From assembly GCA_945895265.1 (NCBI GenBank), contig CAMDEF010000013.1:11817-75816 (forward strand): 64,000 nt of DNA, read 5' to 3'. Within the stretch, counting starts at the first letter, position 1. Every line of letters begins with the position of its first letter. Origin of the DNA: Bordetella parapertussis (lineage in GTDB: Bacteria; Pseudomonadota; Gammaproteobacteria; Burkholderiales; Burkholderiaceae_B). Positions 1 to 7,399 of the stretch are shown here, piece after piece. The notes under the pieces are model-generated. The model searched no databases, was not told the DNA's origin, and saw only the letters and a list, made by a program, of their open reading frames with translations. The position numbers and the translations under genes are program-made.

Positions 1-938
1 GCTTTGTTGATTATCAGCCTGACGCGCGGTACAAAGGGACAGATGGTTTCGGCGGAAACAAAAAAGTTTGGTTCGACACCGTTGACTTTAAGTTTGTTAA
101 AGAGCCGGGTACCAGAGTGGCGGGGCTTGAGTCTGGCCAGTTGCAGATCATCGAAGATTTACCCGCAGAATCGGCCAAGCGTCTCGGCAATAACAAAAAT
201 ATTGTCATCTACGACTTGAAAAACTTTTGGTTGCACGGTGCATGGGTGAATCATCATCGAGCACCGACAAATGATGTGCGCATTCGCAGGGCTGTGCAGA
301 TGGCGTTAGATATGGATGAAATCATGGAGATTTCAACCGATGGCGCCTATGCACTTCAACCGGGACTGCAGTACCCTGGTAATCCTTATTACGTTAAGAA
401 TGGCGAGCAGTACTACAACGTCAAGAATCCCAAAAAGGCAGCTGCTTTACTGAAAGAGGCTGGCTATAAGGGCGAAGAGTTTGTCATCATCACAAACTCA
501 AGTTATCAAAGTATGTACAAGGCAGCGCAAATCGTCAGTGAGCAACTCAAGGGTATCGGCATGAAGGTACGAGTCGATGTCTTTGACTGGGCCACTGCGA
601 TGAATCAGCGGCGCAATAAAGAGGGTTGGAATCTCTGGTTTACGGGCCAGGGTTCGGGGCCATCGGTTGGGCCGTTTTCTGCCTTGAAGGATGTTGTGTC
701 GCCGCAAAACAATCAATTTGTAGCAGACCCGGTTCTGGACAAGCTGTTTGCCGAGTTAGTGTTGGGCGAAACATTTGATGCACGTAAAGAAACGTTTGGA
801 AAATTTCAAGAGCGGGTCTATGAGCAAGTCTTATTTTTAAAGTTCGGAGACTTGATGCGTAAGCAAGCTTCGCGTTCAAACGTTAAAGGTTTCATGCCCT
901 ATCGGATCCCAAGACTTTGGAACGTATGGATTGAGTAA
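1..938 (+). CDS. ABC transporter substrate-binding protein, family 5 (C-terminal part)
   Basis: This is the C-terminal part of a periplasmic solute-binding protein of the SBP_bac_5 (DppA/NikA-like) type, which captures peptides or related small solutes for an ABC importer. The frame is already open at base 3, so the gene starts outside the window, and it stops with TAA at 936-938. The visible part, a little over 300 residues, shows features typical of the C-terminal lobe: the stretch reading YNVKNPKKAAALLKEAGY, a region resembling the variable solute pocket, and the ending MPYRIPRLWNVWIE. The signal peptide and the first lobe are missing from view, so the ligand cannot be guessed. It converges on the nitroreductase gene downstream. 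The family assignment is firm; specificity is unknown. Confidence 0.88.
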   Translation, partial: FVDYQPDARYKGTDGFGGNKKVWFDTVDFKFVKEPGTRVAGLESGQLQIIEDLPAESAKRLGNNKNIVIYDLKNFWLHGAWVNHHRAPTNDVRIRRAVQMALDMDEIMEISTDGAYALQPGLQYPGNPYYVKNGEQYYNVKNPKKAAALLKEAGYKGEEFVIITNSSYQSMYKAAQIVSEQLKGIGMKVRVDVFDWATAMNQRRNKEGWNLWFTGQGSGPSVGPFSALKDVVSPQNNQFVADPVLDKLFAELVLGETFDARKETFGKFQERVYEQVLFLKFGDLMRKQASRSNVKGFMPYRIPRLWNVWIE

Positions 939-981
939 GTATTTGATGAAAAATTCTTGCATTGTTCGTGAAGCTAGCTGT

Positions 982-1641
982 TTAGTACCACTTCACAAAC
1001 TCATCAAGTTCCATGCGGGTACTTTGATAAGCATTTAGTGGCGCGTCTAAATCTGGATAGCCCATCGACATCCCCACGATCAATTTTTTGGTATTGGGGA
1101 TGCCCAAGCAATCGCGAATGGCATCAGGGTAACCGGCTAGCGAAGCCTGTAGACAGCAGCCAAGCCCAGCGCCATGTGCCGACAAGGTGAGGCCTTGTAA
1201 AAAGATCCCCATATCCAAGGTCGACCAAGGCCCTAAGGTGCTGTCCATGAACAGGAACATCGCACAGGGTGCATCAAAGAACTGAAAGTTTTTCAGACGC
1301 AATTCGTTACGGCGTTCAGTGTCGCCACGCCCAACCCCCAACGCTTCAAAGCGACGTGTGCCGTGAATTTTTGAACGTTGTTCAAGCGCTTCAGGCCAGC
1401 TTGTTGGGGTGAGCACGTCGTAATTGGTCGGGGTATTTGAGCGAGCGAGTTCATACAGCACACCGCTCAGTTCGTCGCGCTTTGCGCCTGTGACGACCGC
1501 GACTTCCCAGGGTTGGGTGTTTGTGTATGAGGCGCTGCGACCAGCGGCCGCTAAAACGGTACGAATCAGCTCTTGTGGCACAGGCTTAGGTTGAAAGCCT
1601 CGAATGCTGCGGCGAGTCTGAAGGCCTTGTAGCAGTTCCAT
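982..1641 (-). CDS. nitroreductase family protein
   Basis: This is an FMN-dependent nitroreductase-fold oxidoreductase of about 219 residues, expected to use NAD(P)H in the cytoplasm on nitro, quinone or similar acceptors. The N-terminal motif QTRRSIRGF is the FMN-phosphate-binding signature. The segment NTQPWEV, about 40 residues in, and the C-terminal AHGAGLGCCLQA region are also typical. I chose the ATG at 1641 because AAGGAGA lies about eight bases upstream; a longer frame upstream lacks such a site. The gene lies just behind the iron ABC transporter ATPase on the same strand. That ATPase stop codon is less than 40 bases upstream, so co-transcription is possible. The physiological substrate is unknown. 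Confidence 0.9.
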   Translation of the reverse strand: MELLQGLQTRRSIRGFQPKPVPQELIRTVLAAAGRSASYTNTQPWEVAVVTGAKRDELSGVLYELARSNTPTNYDVLTPTSWPEALEQRSKIHGTRRFEALGVGRGDTERRNELRLKNFQFFDAPCAMFLFMDSTLGPWSTLDMGIFLQGLTLSAHGAGLGCCLQASLAGYPDAIRDCLGIPNTKKLIVGMSMGYPDLDAPLNAYQSTRMELDEFVKWY

Positions 1642-1678
1642 GTTGTGTCTCCTTCTAATGATGCAAAGAATGTTAGCA

Positions 1679-2326
1679 CTATCCCATACGCTCAATACGA
1701 TCGCCCAAGGCCACCGCCTCAGAGTGGCTATGGGTCACCATCAGCGTGGTGACGCCCGTTTGCTTCAGGATGGTTCGTAGCTCGACGATTAAGCGTTCAC
1801 GAGTGTCTGCATCGAGATTGGAAAATGGCTCGTCGAGCAGCAGGATATCGGGTTTAGGTGCCAAGGCGCGTGCGAGTGCGGCTCGCTGTTGCTGTCCGCC
1901 CGAAAGTTCGTGTGGAAAGCGCTTTGCGTATGGCTCAAGATCGACCAACTTAAGCAACGCTTGCACTTGTTGTTCACGCGCTTGAGTCGACAACTTTTTT
2001 AATCCAAAACCAATGTTCTGCGCAACATTCAGATGCGGAAACAAGGCGTAATCTTGAAACATAAAGCCTACCCGGCGATGTTCTGGCGCGACAGTGTGGG
2101 TGGCTGACGAGAGTAAGGTGTCTTTGAGATAAATAGCCCCCGCATCAATAGTTTCAAAGCCGGCAATCGCCCGCAGCAAGCTGCTTTTTCCGCAACCAGA
2201 GGGGCCCAGTATGCAAACAGTCTCACCTGCTTGAAGCGTTAAGCTGTAACGCTTGAGTACTGAGACGTTTGCATCGTTTGAGGCAAAGCTTAAACTGATC
2301 TCGTCAATTTTTAAAATGGTATTCAC
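1679..2326 (-). CDS. fbpC: iron(III) ABC transporter ATP-binding protein, short form
   Basis: This is the ATPase that would power the iron(III) importer encoded by the two genes upstream. It has Walker A (GPSGCGKSS, residues 41-49), the Q-loop in MFQDYALFP, the signature LSGGQQQ (from 141), Walker B ILLLDEP (161-167) and the switch histidine in VTHSH (199). The protein is only about 215 residues and ends at DRIERMG, just after the H-loop. FbpC/PotA-type ATPases normally run to about 340-360 residues with a TOBE regulatory domain, which is absent here. I chose GTG at 2326 because the frame upstream of it does not look coding, but the ribosome site is weak. It could be a natural short form or a 3' truncation. 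Confidence 0.8.
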   Translation of the reverse strand: MNTILKIDEISLSFASNDANVSVLKRYSLTLQAGETVCILGPSGCGKSSLLRAIAGFETIDAGAIYLKDTLLSSATHTVAPEHRRVGFMFQDYALFPHLNVAQNIGFGLKKLSTQAREQQVQALLKLVDLEPYAKRFPHELSGGQQQRAALARALAPKPDILLLDEPFSNLDADTRERLIVELRTILKQTGVTTLMVTHSHSEAVALGDRIERMG

Positions 2327-2400
2327 GACGCGTGTCCGTAAAGTGCAGCATGTGGAATCCAGACCATGTGGGTGACAAATAGATTTAAGAGCATATAGCT

Positions 2401-4089
2401 TTAATTTTTTAGCTGAGATTTCTTTAACGTGGATTGCGTGCGTGTTAACAGAATCACGGGCAAGACACTGACTAAAACAATAATCAACGCGGCGATTGCA
2501 CCTTCTTCGTAGGTGCCGCGCGCGGCTTCGCCATACAGCCAAGTCGCGAGCGTTTCAATATTCAGCGGGCGTAGCAACAACGTGATCGGAAGCTCTTTCA
2601 TGGTCTCAACAAAGACCATCAGCGCTGCAGCAAACAGCGCAGGCCGCAAAAGCGGAAGGTCTACGCGAAGCAGTACCCCAAGAGGGGATTGGCCAAGCGA
2701 GCGTGCCAACTGATCAAGTGCAATGGGAATGCGCGCAAAACCTGCTTCGATTGATCCAGAGGCAACTGCCAACAGACGCAAGGTACAGGCCAGCACTAAG
2801 CCAGCCATGGTGCCAAGCAGCCACAAGCCGGGCGAACCGAGCGATAGCCCTAGGCGAGTTTGATTGATCCCGCTGTCTAACAGCGCAAAGGGCATCAGCA
2901 ACCCGATGGCGAGCACCGTACCGGGCAGGGCATAGCCAATGGTGGCTGTGCGCGCCAGGCGTTGGCCAAGCGTGGTACCGCGGCGCGAGCCCCAACTACG
3001 TGCCGCCCACGCCAGTATCAGCCCACTTAAGACGGTACAGATTGTCACCGCTAGCGAGATGAGTACGGTGTGCAGCGCTGCCTGTTGAAGAACGGCGGAC
3101 ATCGCGCCGGTTTGACTCAAGCGCAAAAAAGCTTGCCAGCCTAAATGCACGACAGGAATCACAAAGCCCGCCAAGACCGGAAGCAAACAGAACAAACTGG
3201 CCGCTAGGCCAGGCCAACGGCGCAGTGGCCTCGGTTGCATCGGGCGCGATTGATCGGTGTTGATGAAGCGCTGCCGTCGTCGCGCATAGCGCTCAACGGC
3301 GATCAAGCCCAGCACCAAGATCAACATCGTCAAGGCAATGTGGGCAGCACCCGCCAAATCCGAACGTGTGAGCCACGTGGTGTAGATCGCAACGGTGAGT
3401 GTTTGCAGGCCTAAAAACTCTGAGGCACCGACATCGTTGAGCGTTTCGAGTAGGGCCAGAGTCGTGCCGACAACAATGGCTGGGCGCGCCATCGGTAAGG
3501 CGACCCGAAAAAATAGACTAAAGGGGCCGTGTCCTAACCCCCGCGCCGCTTCGATCAAGTTAGCTGGCTGCGTTAAAAACATGTGACGTGCGCTGAGGTA
3601 CACGTAGGGGTACAGCACACTGCCTAATATGAGAATCGCCCCGAGCATTGAACGTGTGTCTGGCAGCCGAAACTCTCGCGGCGAGCTGTAGCCGAGCACT
3701 GTACGGATCAAGCTTTGGAGCGGCCCGATTGGGTGCAGTAGGTCTAGATAAGAGTAAGCCACGACGTAGGTGGGAACAGCGAGCGGTAACAGCAGCGCCC
3801 AGACCAAGATCTTACGACCAGGAAACTGGAAGGCGGTGACAAGCCAAGCCGCGCCTGTGCCGAGCATCACCACAACAACCCCCACGCCTAGCAACAACAC
3901 TAGCGTTGTGAGCGCTGCGTCGGGTATGACGTAGCGTGATAAGTGTGCCCATTGAGTATTGTTTGCACTGACGGCAGACACGAGCAAAGACGCTATGGGT
4001 GCAAGCACACAGACTGCTATCAAACAGGCGAGCGCGGCAGGCCAAAAGCCGGTCGCGAGCCAACTGTTGCGAGAGGGTGTCAGGGTCAT
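2401..4089 (-). CDS. fbpB: iron(III) ABC transporter permease, fused double-domain
   Basis: This is an inner-membrane permease of about 562 residues with two BPD_transp_1 modules in one chain, the usual FbpB/ThiP layout. Many hydrophobic segments alternate with short loops. EAA-like cytoplasmic loops are visible in both halves: one around IEAARGLGHGPFSLFFRVALP and one around LDQLARSLGQSPLGVLLRVDLP, which contact the ATPase. It follows the receptor gene by only 12 bases, so the two are surely co-transcribed, while the ATPase lies 74 bases further on. The pairing with an FbpA-type receptor makes ferric iron the likely cargo. The receptor supplies that inference, not the permease itself. Confidence 0.9.
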   Translation of the reverse strand: MTLTPSRNSWLATGFWPAALACLIAVCVLAPIASLLVSAVSANNTQWAHLSRYVIPDAALTTLVLLLGVGVVVVMLGTGAAWLVTAFQFPGRKILVWALLLPLAVPTYVVAYSYLDLLHPIGPLQSLIRTVLGYSSPREFRLPDTRSMLGAILILGSVLYPYVYLSARHMFLTQPANLIEAARGLGHGPFSLFFRVALPMARPAIVVGTTLALLETLNDVGASEFLGLQTLTVAIYTTWLTRSDLAGAAHIALTMLILVLGLIAVERYARRRQRFINTDQSRPMQPRPLRRWPGLAASLFCLLPVLAGFVIPVVHLGWQAFLRLSQTGAMSAVLQQAALHTVLISLAVTICTVLSGLILAWAARSWGSRRGTTLGQRLARTATIGYALPGTVLAIGLLMPFALLDSGINQTRLGLSLGSPGLWLLGTMAGLVLACTLRLLAVASGSIEAGFARIPIALDQLARSLGQSPLGVLLRVDLPLLRPALFAAALMVFVETMKELPITLLLRPLNIETLATWLYGEAARGTYEEGAIAALIIVLVSVLPVILLTRTQSTLKKSQLKN

Positions 4090-4101
4090 CGCAGCGTCTA
4101 G

Positions 4102-5220
4102 TTACCGGTCAAAGCCCAGGCGATCTACGAGCAAGCTTGCTTCTTTGCGATGCTTCGCAATCTCGGTGAGTGGGGTGAGATCGGCTTTGAGCAAACCGAA
4201 GCTTTCAACGGTAGGATCAAGCGCAACGCCTTGACGCACTGGGTATTCAAAATTGACGCGCGCGTAGAGGTTTTGCGCAGGCGGTGAGATTAAGTATTCA
4301 AGAAAGGCGATGGCACCTGCTTTATTAGGTGCATGGGCCGCCACCCCAGCGCCTGAAATGTTGACAAAGGTGCCACCGGTTTGCGCGAAGGTTGGGCGAA
4401 TGACTTGAATAGCGTCGCCCCATTTGCGGGCGTCAGTGCCTGTTGCCGCCGTCTTCATTTGCCCTGCGTAATAGGCGTTTGCCAAGCCGAGATCGCAAAT
4501 GCCACCTAAGATATCTCGTGCAACGTCGCGATCGCCCCCCGCAGCTTTGCGGGCAAGGTTGGCTTTGACACCACGCAGCCATTGCTCAGTTTGTGCGACG
4601 CCTCGGTGTGCAATCATTGAGGCAATCAGGGCGTTGTTGTAAGGATGTTGCCCCGAACGAATGCAGACTTTGCCTTTGTAGGCGGGGCTTGCTAAATCTT
4701 CGTAACGAAACGACTCAAGCTTTAGGCTTTTGTCGGCATACAGCACGCGATCGCGTAACGAGAAAGCAAACCAGGTGCCGTCGCTGCTGCGAAGCGGGGC
4801 AGGGATCGCCGCGTTTAACGCCTCAGAGTGAATCGCTTGAAATAGTTTCGACTCAGACAAATCCAGAAGGTTACCGATGTCAACAGCCATTAAGACATCA
4901 GCAGGCGAACTCACACCTTCGGCTTTGACGCGCTCAAGTAGCCCGTCTTTTAAAAAAACCGTTGCGACTTTAATCCCAGTGTGAGCTGTGAAGGCTTCAA
5001 GTAGCGGTTTCATGAGCCCGGGTTCGCGGGTGGTGTACAAGTTAATGGTTTGTGTTTGCGCTTGGACGCCTGAGCCTAGGGTAAGCGCGAGTACGCTCAA
5101 CCCAACTGTGGTCACTGCGGTGACTTTAGAAAACCAGTGCGCCGCGTTGGCTGCGATATTGTTGAATTGCGCAGACTGAGTGGTGAGGCGATTAAAACCT
5201 AGATTAAAACGATGCAACAC
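4102..5220 (-). CDS. fbpA: iron(III) ABC transporter periplasmic binding protein
   Basis: This is the periplasmic ferric-ion receptor of an FbpA/FutA-type importer, 372 residues long. A basic N-terminal stretch of about 30 residues precedes a hydrophobic signal core at about 33-50 and a cleavage region ending VQAQ. The mature protein starts with INLYTTREP, the classical FbpA opening. The paired tyrosines in LANAYYAGQM (residues 250-251) match the iron-ligating Tyr-Tyr of the family. It is the first gene of a receptor-permease-ATPase operon on the minus strand. A perfect Fur-like palindrome sits about 75 bases upstream of the start codon, which supports iron-repressed expression. The function is inferred from family motifs and context. 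Confidence 0.92.
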   Translation of the reverse strand: MLHRFNLGFNRLTTQSAQFNNIAANAAHWFSKVTAVTTVGLSVLALTLGSGVQAQTQTINLYTTREPGLMKPLLEAFTAHTGIKVATVFLKDGLLERVKAEGVSSPADVLMAVDIGNLLDLSESKLFQAIHSEALNAAIPAPLRSSDGTWFAFSLRDRVLYADKSLKLESFRYEDLASPAYKGKVCIRSGQHPYNNALIASMIAHRGVAQTEQWLRGVKANLARKAAGGDRDVARDILGGICDLGLANAYYAGQMKTAATGTDARKWGDAIQVIRPTFAQTGGTFVNISGAGVAAHAPNKAGAIAFLEYLISPPAQNLYARVNFEYPVRQGVALDPTVESFGLLKADLTPLTEIAKHRKEASLLVDRLGFDR

Positions 5221-5295
5221 GGTAAACCTTTAACTTAGAGTAATAGAGTACTGCGGTTTTAGTTTTAAAAAGCGAGTTGAGATTCTAAATGCAAA

Positions 5296-5310
5296 TGCGA
5301 ATGATTCGCA
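5296..5310. promoter_or_regulatory. putative Fur box (7-1-7 inverted repeat)
   Basis: The sequence TGCGAATGATTCGCA is a perfect 7-1-7 palindrome. It keeps the TG..AAT-N-ATT..CA skeleton of the Fur consensus (TGATAATNATTATCA). It lies about 75 bases upstream of the ferric-iron receptor gene on the minus strand, where a Fur repressor would be expected to bind. Binding is inferred from sequence and context only. Confidence 0.68.
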
Positions 5311-5365
5311 ACAAGATTAAATCGTAACACTTTTTTCTTTTTGTTGCTTTTGAGAGTTAGGCTTG

Positions 5366-5450
5366 CCGAGCTGAGACGACCAGCTATTTAGACGGGCCTT
5401 CGGTCTTCTGAACTGCGACGACCAGCTGTTTAAACGAGCTTTGGCCTGCC
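5366..5450. repeat. imperfect 42-base tandem direct repeat
   Basis: Two copies of a unit whose core reads GACGACCAGCT(A/G)TTTA(G/A)ACG begin their cores at 5375 and 5417, exactly 42 bases apart. The flanks are also similar (GCCTTCGGTCTT against GCTTTGGCCTGC). The repeat lies in the leader of the MetE-like gene. Its role is unknown. Confidence 0.6.
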
Positions 5451-5530
5451 GAGCCCCAACAGCCACTTGGCTAAAAATCCCTTTTATGAGCGATTTCGGG
5501 TAACGTTGTGGCTTCGCAAGATAGCGATTA

Positions 5531-5549
5531 AGGCGGCGGATATCCGCCT
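5531..5549 (+). promoter_or_regulatory. hairpin in the leader of the MetE-like gene
   Basis: AGGCGG at 5531-5536 pairs with CCGCCT at 5544-5549, and the 12 bases at 5536-5547 (GCGGATATCCGC) form a perfect palindrome. It ends about 20 bases before the GGAGG ribosome site. It could be an operator or an mRNA structure. No function is demonstrated. Confidence 0.4.
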
Positions 5550-5580
5550 GATCTTCAGAACAATGCAACCGGAGGCTTTT

Positions 5581-6609
5581 ATGCTGTTTCCCACCACAAT
5601 CGTTGGCAGTTATCCACAACCCGACTGGTTGATCGACCGCGAGAAACTGGCGGGGCGGTTTCCGCCGCGTGTGCGTGCCAAAGAGCTCTGGCGTGTGGCT
5701 GAGCCGTACTTGCAACAGGCCATGGAAGACGCCACCTTGATCGCGATCAGAGGCCAAGAGCAGGCTGGCTTAGACATCATTACTGATGGTGAAATCCGTC
5801 GTGAAAGCTATTCCAATCGTATCGCCACAGCGCTTGAGGGCATCGATATCGACAACCCGGGGACGGCACTCGATCGTTCGGGGCATCCGAATCCCGTGCC
5901 CAGAATTGTTGGCAAAATCAAACGTGCGCGTGCCATCGAAGTTGAAGACTTACTGTTTTTAAAGGCGCACACCACCCGTAAGGTCAAAATCACAGTCCCG
6001 GGCGCTTTTACGATGTTGCAACAGGCTCAAAATGATTTCTATGCCTCTGAAGAAGAAGCCGCCATGGACTACGCAGCGGCCTTGAATGAAGAGATTAAAG
6101 ATTTGTTTGCGCACGGTGCGGATATCGTGCAGATTGACGAGCCTTACATGCAGGCGCGCCCTGAAAAAGCCCGCCAATACGGCATCAAAGCCTTGAACCG
6201 CGCCTTAGAGGGTGTAACAGGTCAAACTGCCGTGCATATCTGCTTTGGTTACGCTGCGGTAATTCACGCGCGCCCCTCTGGTTATGATTTTTTACCTGAG
6301 CTGGCACAATGCTCTTGCCACCAGATTTCAATCGAAACCGCGCAATCGAATCTGGATTGTCGAGTCCTTGAGTCTTTAGGCAATAAGCAGATCATGGTGG
6401 GCTGTTTAGATCTCAGCGATATGAAGATCGAAACCCCCGAAGTGGTGGCGGCTCGTATTCGCAAAGCCTTGAAACACATCAAGCCAGAGCAAGTCATCTT
6501 GGCACCCGATTGCGGCATGAAATATTTGCCTCGAGAGGTTGCAGACGGCAAGTTGCACGCGATGGTTCAAGCGGCTCAGTTGTTGCGTGATGAATATGCC
6601 AACCATTGA
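5581..6609 (+). CDS. MetE C-terminal-domain protein (zinc-type thiol alkyltransferase-like)
   Basis: This 342-residue cytoplasmic protein matches the catalytic C-terminal half of cobalamin-independent methionine synthase, without the N-terminal half. It opens with TTIVGSYPQPDWL. It keeps the zinc-site pattern of the family: the H-x-C pair in AVHICFG (H219, C221), E252 in ISIETA and C311 in APDCGMKY. It also has the QIDEP segment near 184-188. Such short MetE relatives include epoxyalkane:coenzyme M transferases and other thiol alkyl- or methyltransferases, so a full methionine synthase role is not assured. I chose ATG 5581 because GGAGG sits six bases upstream. The next gene overlaps its end, so the two form one unit. 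Confidence 0.85.
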   Translation: MLFPTTIVGSYPQPDWLIDREKLAGRFPPRVRAKELWRVAEPYLQQAMEDATLIAIRGQEQAGLDIITDGEIRRESYSNRIATALEGIDIDNPGTALDRSGHPNPVPRIVGKIKRARAIEVEDLLFLKAHTTRKVKITVPGAFTMLQQAQNDFYASEEEAAMDYAAALNEEIKDLFAHGADIVQIDEPYMQARPEKARQYGIKALNRALEGVTGQTAVHICFGYAAVIHARPSGYDFLPELAQCSCHQISIETAQSNLDCRVLESLGNKQIMVGCLDLSDMKIETPEVVAARIRKALKHIKPEQVILAPDCGMKYLPREVADGKLHAMVQAAQLLRDEYANH

Positions 6610-7324
6610 TTACGGCGAGCGCCTGCGTCTCGGCGTCATGGTGCCTTCGGGCAATGTGATCGCCGAACCGCAGATTCATGCGATGCTACCGGCGGGCGTC
6701 GTGGCCTACATCACCAGGCTTGAGCTGCGGGGTAGCTCAGAGGCAGAACTCATCGAAATGAGTCGCCATGTTGAAACAGGTGCCAAGCTTTTGGCCGATG
6801 CGCAGGTGGGGGCTGTGGTGTTTCACTGCACCGCAGTCAGTACCTTCAGTGCACAGATGGGGCAAGAGATTCAACAACGCATTGAACACGCAAGTGGTTT
6901 GCCTGCGTTTTCAACTTCAGAAGCAATTGTTGCAGCCTTGAAAGGGTTACGAGCAAAAAAAATTATTTTGCTGACTCCTTACATTGAAGAGGTCAATGTG
7001 CGTGAGTGTGCTTTCTTGGCGCATCACGGCTTTGAAGTCATCGCGCAAATGGGCTTAGGAATCGATACTAATGCCGAGATGGGAAAACTGTCCGAGCAGG
7101 TGTGGGTCGACCAAGCGCTCAAGCTTCAAGATCCGCAGGCCGACGCGTATTTCATTAGTTGTACCGCAGTACGTTCGGCTGAGGCAATCGAACGGATCGA
7201 AGGGCTACTCGATCGGCCTGTGATTACAAGCAATCAAGCGATGGTGTGGTTTGGCCTGCGTAAATATGGAATAAGCGATCACGCACCGGGCTATGGTCGC
7301 TTGTTTGATTTGCAGTCTGTGTGA
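6590..7324 (+). CDS. maleate isomerase / Asp-Glu racemase superfamily protein
   Basis: This is a cytoplasmic protein of 244 residues in the cofactor-independent racemase superfamily, closest in layout to maleate cis-trans isomerase and arylmalonate decarboxylase. It opens with the typical RLGVMVPSGN segment. It carries two candidate catalytic cysteines, C80 in VVFHCTAVS and C191 in YFISCTAV, plus a tyrosine at 131. In this family two cysteines mark isomerases and racemases, while decarboxylases keep only the second. Its ATG at 6590 lies inside the end of the MetE-like gene (20-base overlap), so translational coupling is likely. ATG 6596 is an alternative start. The substrate is unknown. Confidence 0.85.
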   Translation: MNMPTIDYGERLRLGVMVPSGNVIAEPQIHAMLPAGVVAYITRLELRGSSEAELIEMSRHVETGAKLLADAQVGAVVFHCTAVSTFSAQMGQEIQQRIEHASGLPAFSTSEAIVAALKGLRAKKIILLTPYIEEVNVRECAFLAHHGFEVIAQMGLGIDTNAEMGKLSEQVWVDQALKLQDPQADAYFISCTAVRSAEAIERIEGLLDRPVITSNQAMVWFGLRKYGISDHAPGYGRLFDLQSV

Positions 7325-7369
7325 TTGAAGGCCAATCGTGTGTGTGATCGTTAACGTGTGTGATTGAAC

Positions 7370-7391
7370 GCAGGCAGATGTGGAAGCCTGC
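7370..7391. terminator. possible hairpin between convergent genes
   Basis: GCAGGC at 7370-7375 pairs with GCCTGC at 7386-7391 across a ten-base loop. It lies between the ends of the racemase-like gene and the Bug gene. There is no run of T after it on either strand, so it is only a weak terminator candidate. Confidence 0.3.
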
Positions 7392-7399
7392 CGGTCGCC

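Larger units (their letters stand above)
5221..5580. other. intergenic region between divergent operons
   Basis: This gap of 360 bases separates the iron importer operon (leftward) from the MetE-like gene (rightward). It holds the Fur-like palindrome at 5296-5310, an imperfect 42-base direct repeat at about 5366-5450 and a hairpin at 5531-5549. The ribosome site GGAGG for the MetE-like gene is at 5571-5575. A minus-strand open frame crosses the region but overlaps the real MetE-like gene and resembles no known protein, so I treat it as non-coding. Confidence 0.6.

Noticed and set aside
5317..5757. Minus-strand open frame of 146 codons in the fbpA/MetE-like gap
   Set aside because: It overlaps the real MetE-like gene by nearly 180 bases, resembles no protein and owes its repeats (KARLNSWSSQ twice) to the 42-base DNA repeat.
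7338..7367. GTGTGTGAT occurring twice near 7338 and 7355
   Set aside because: It is too short and simple to call a repeat element.
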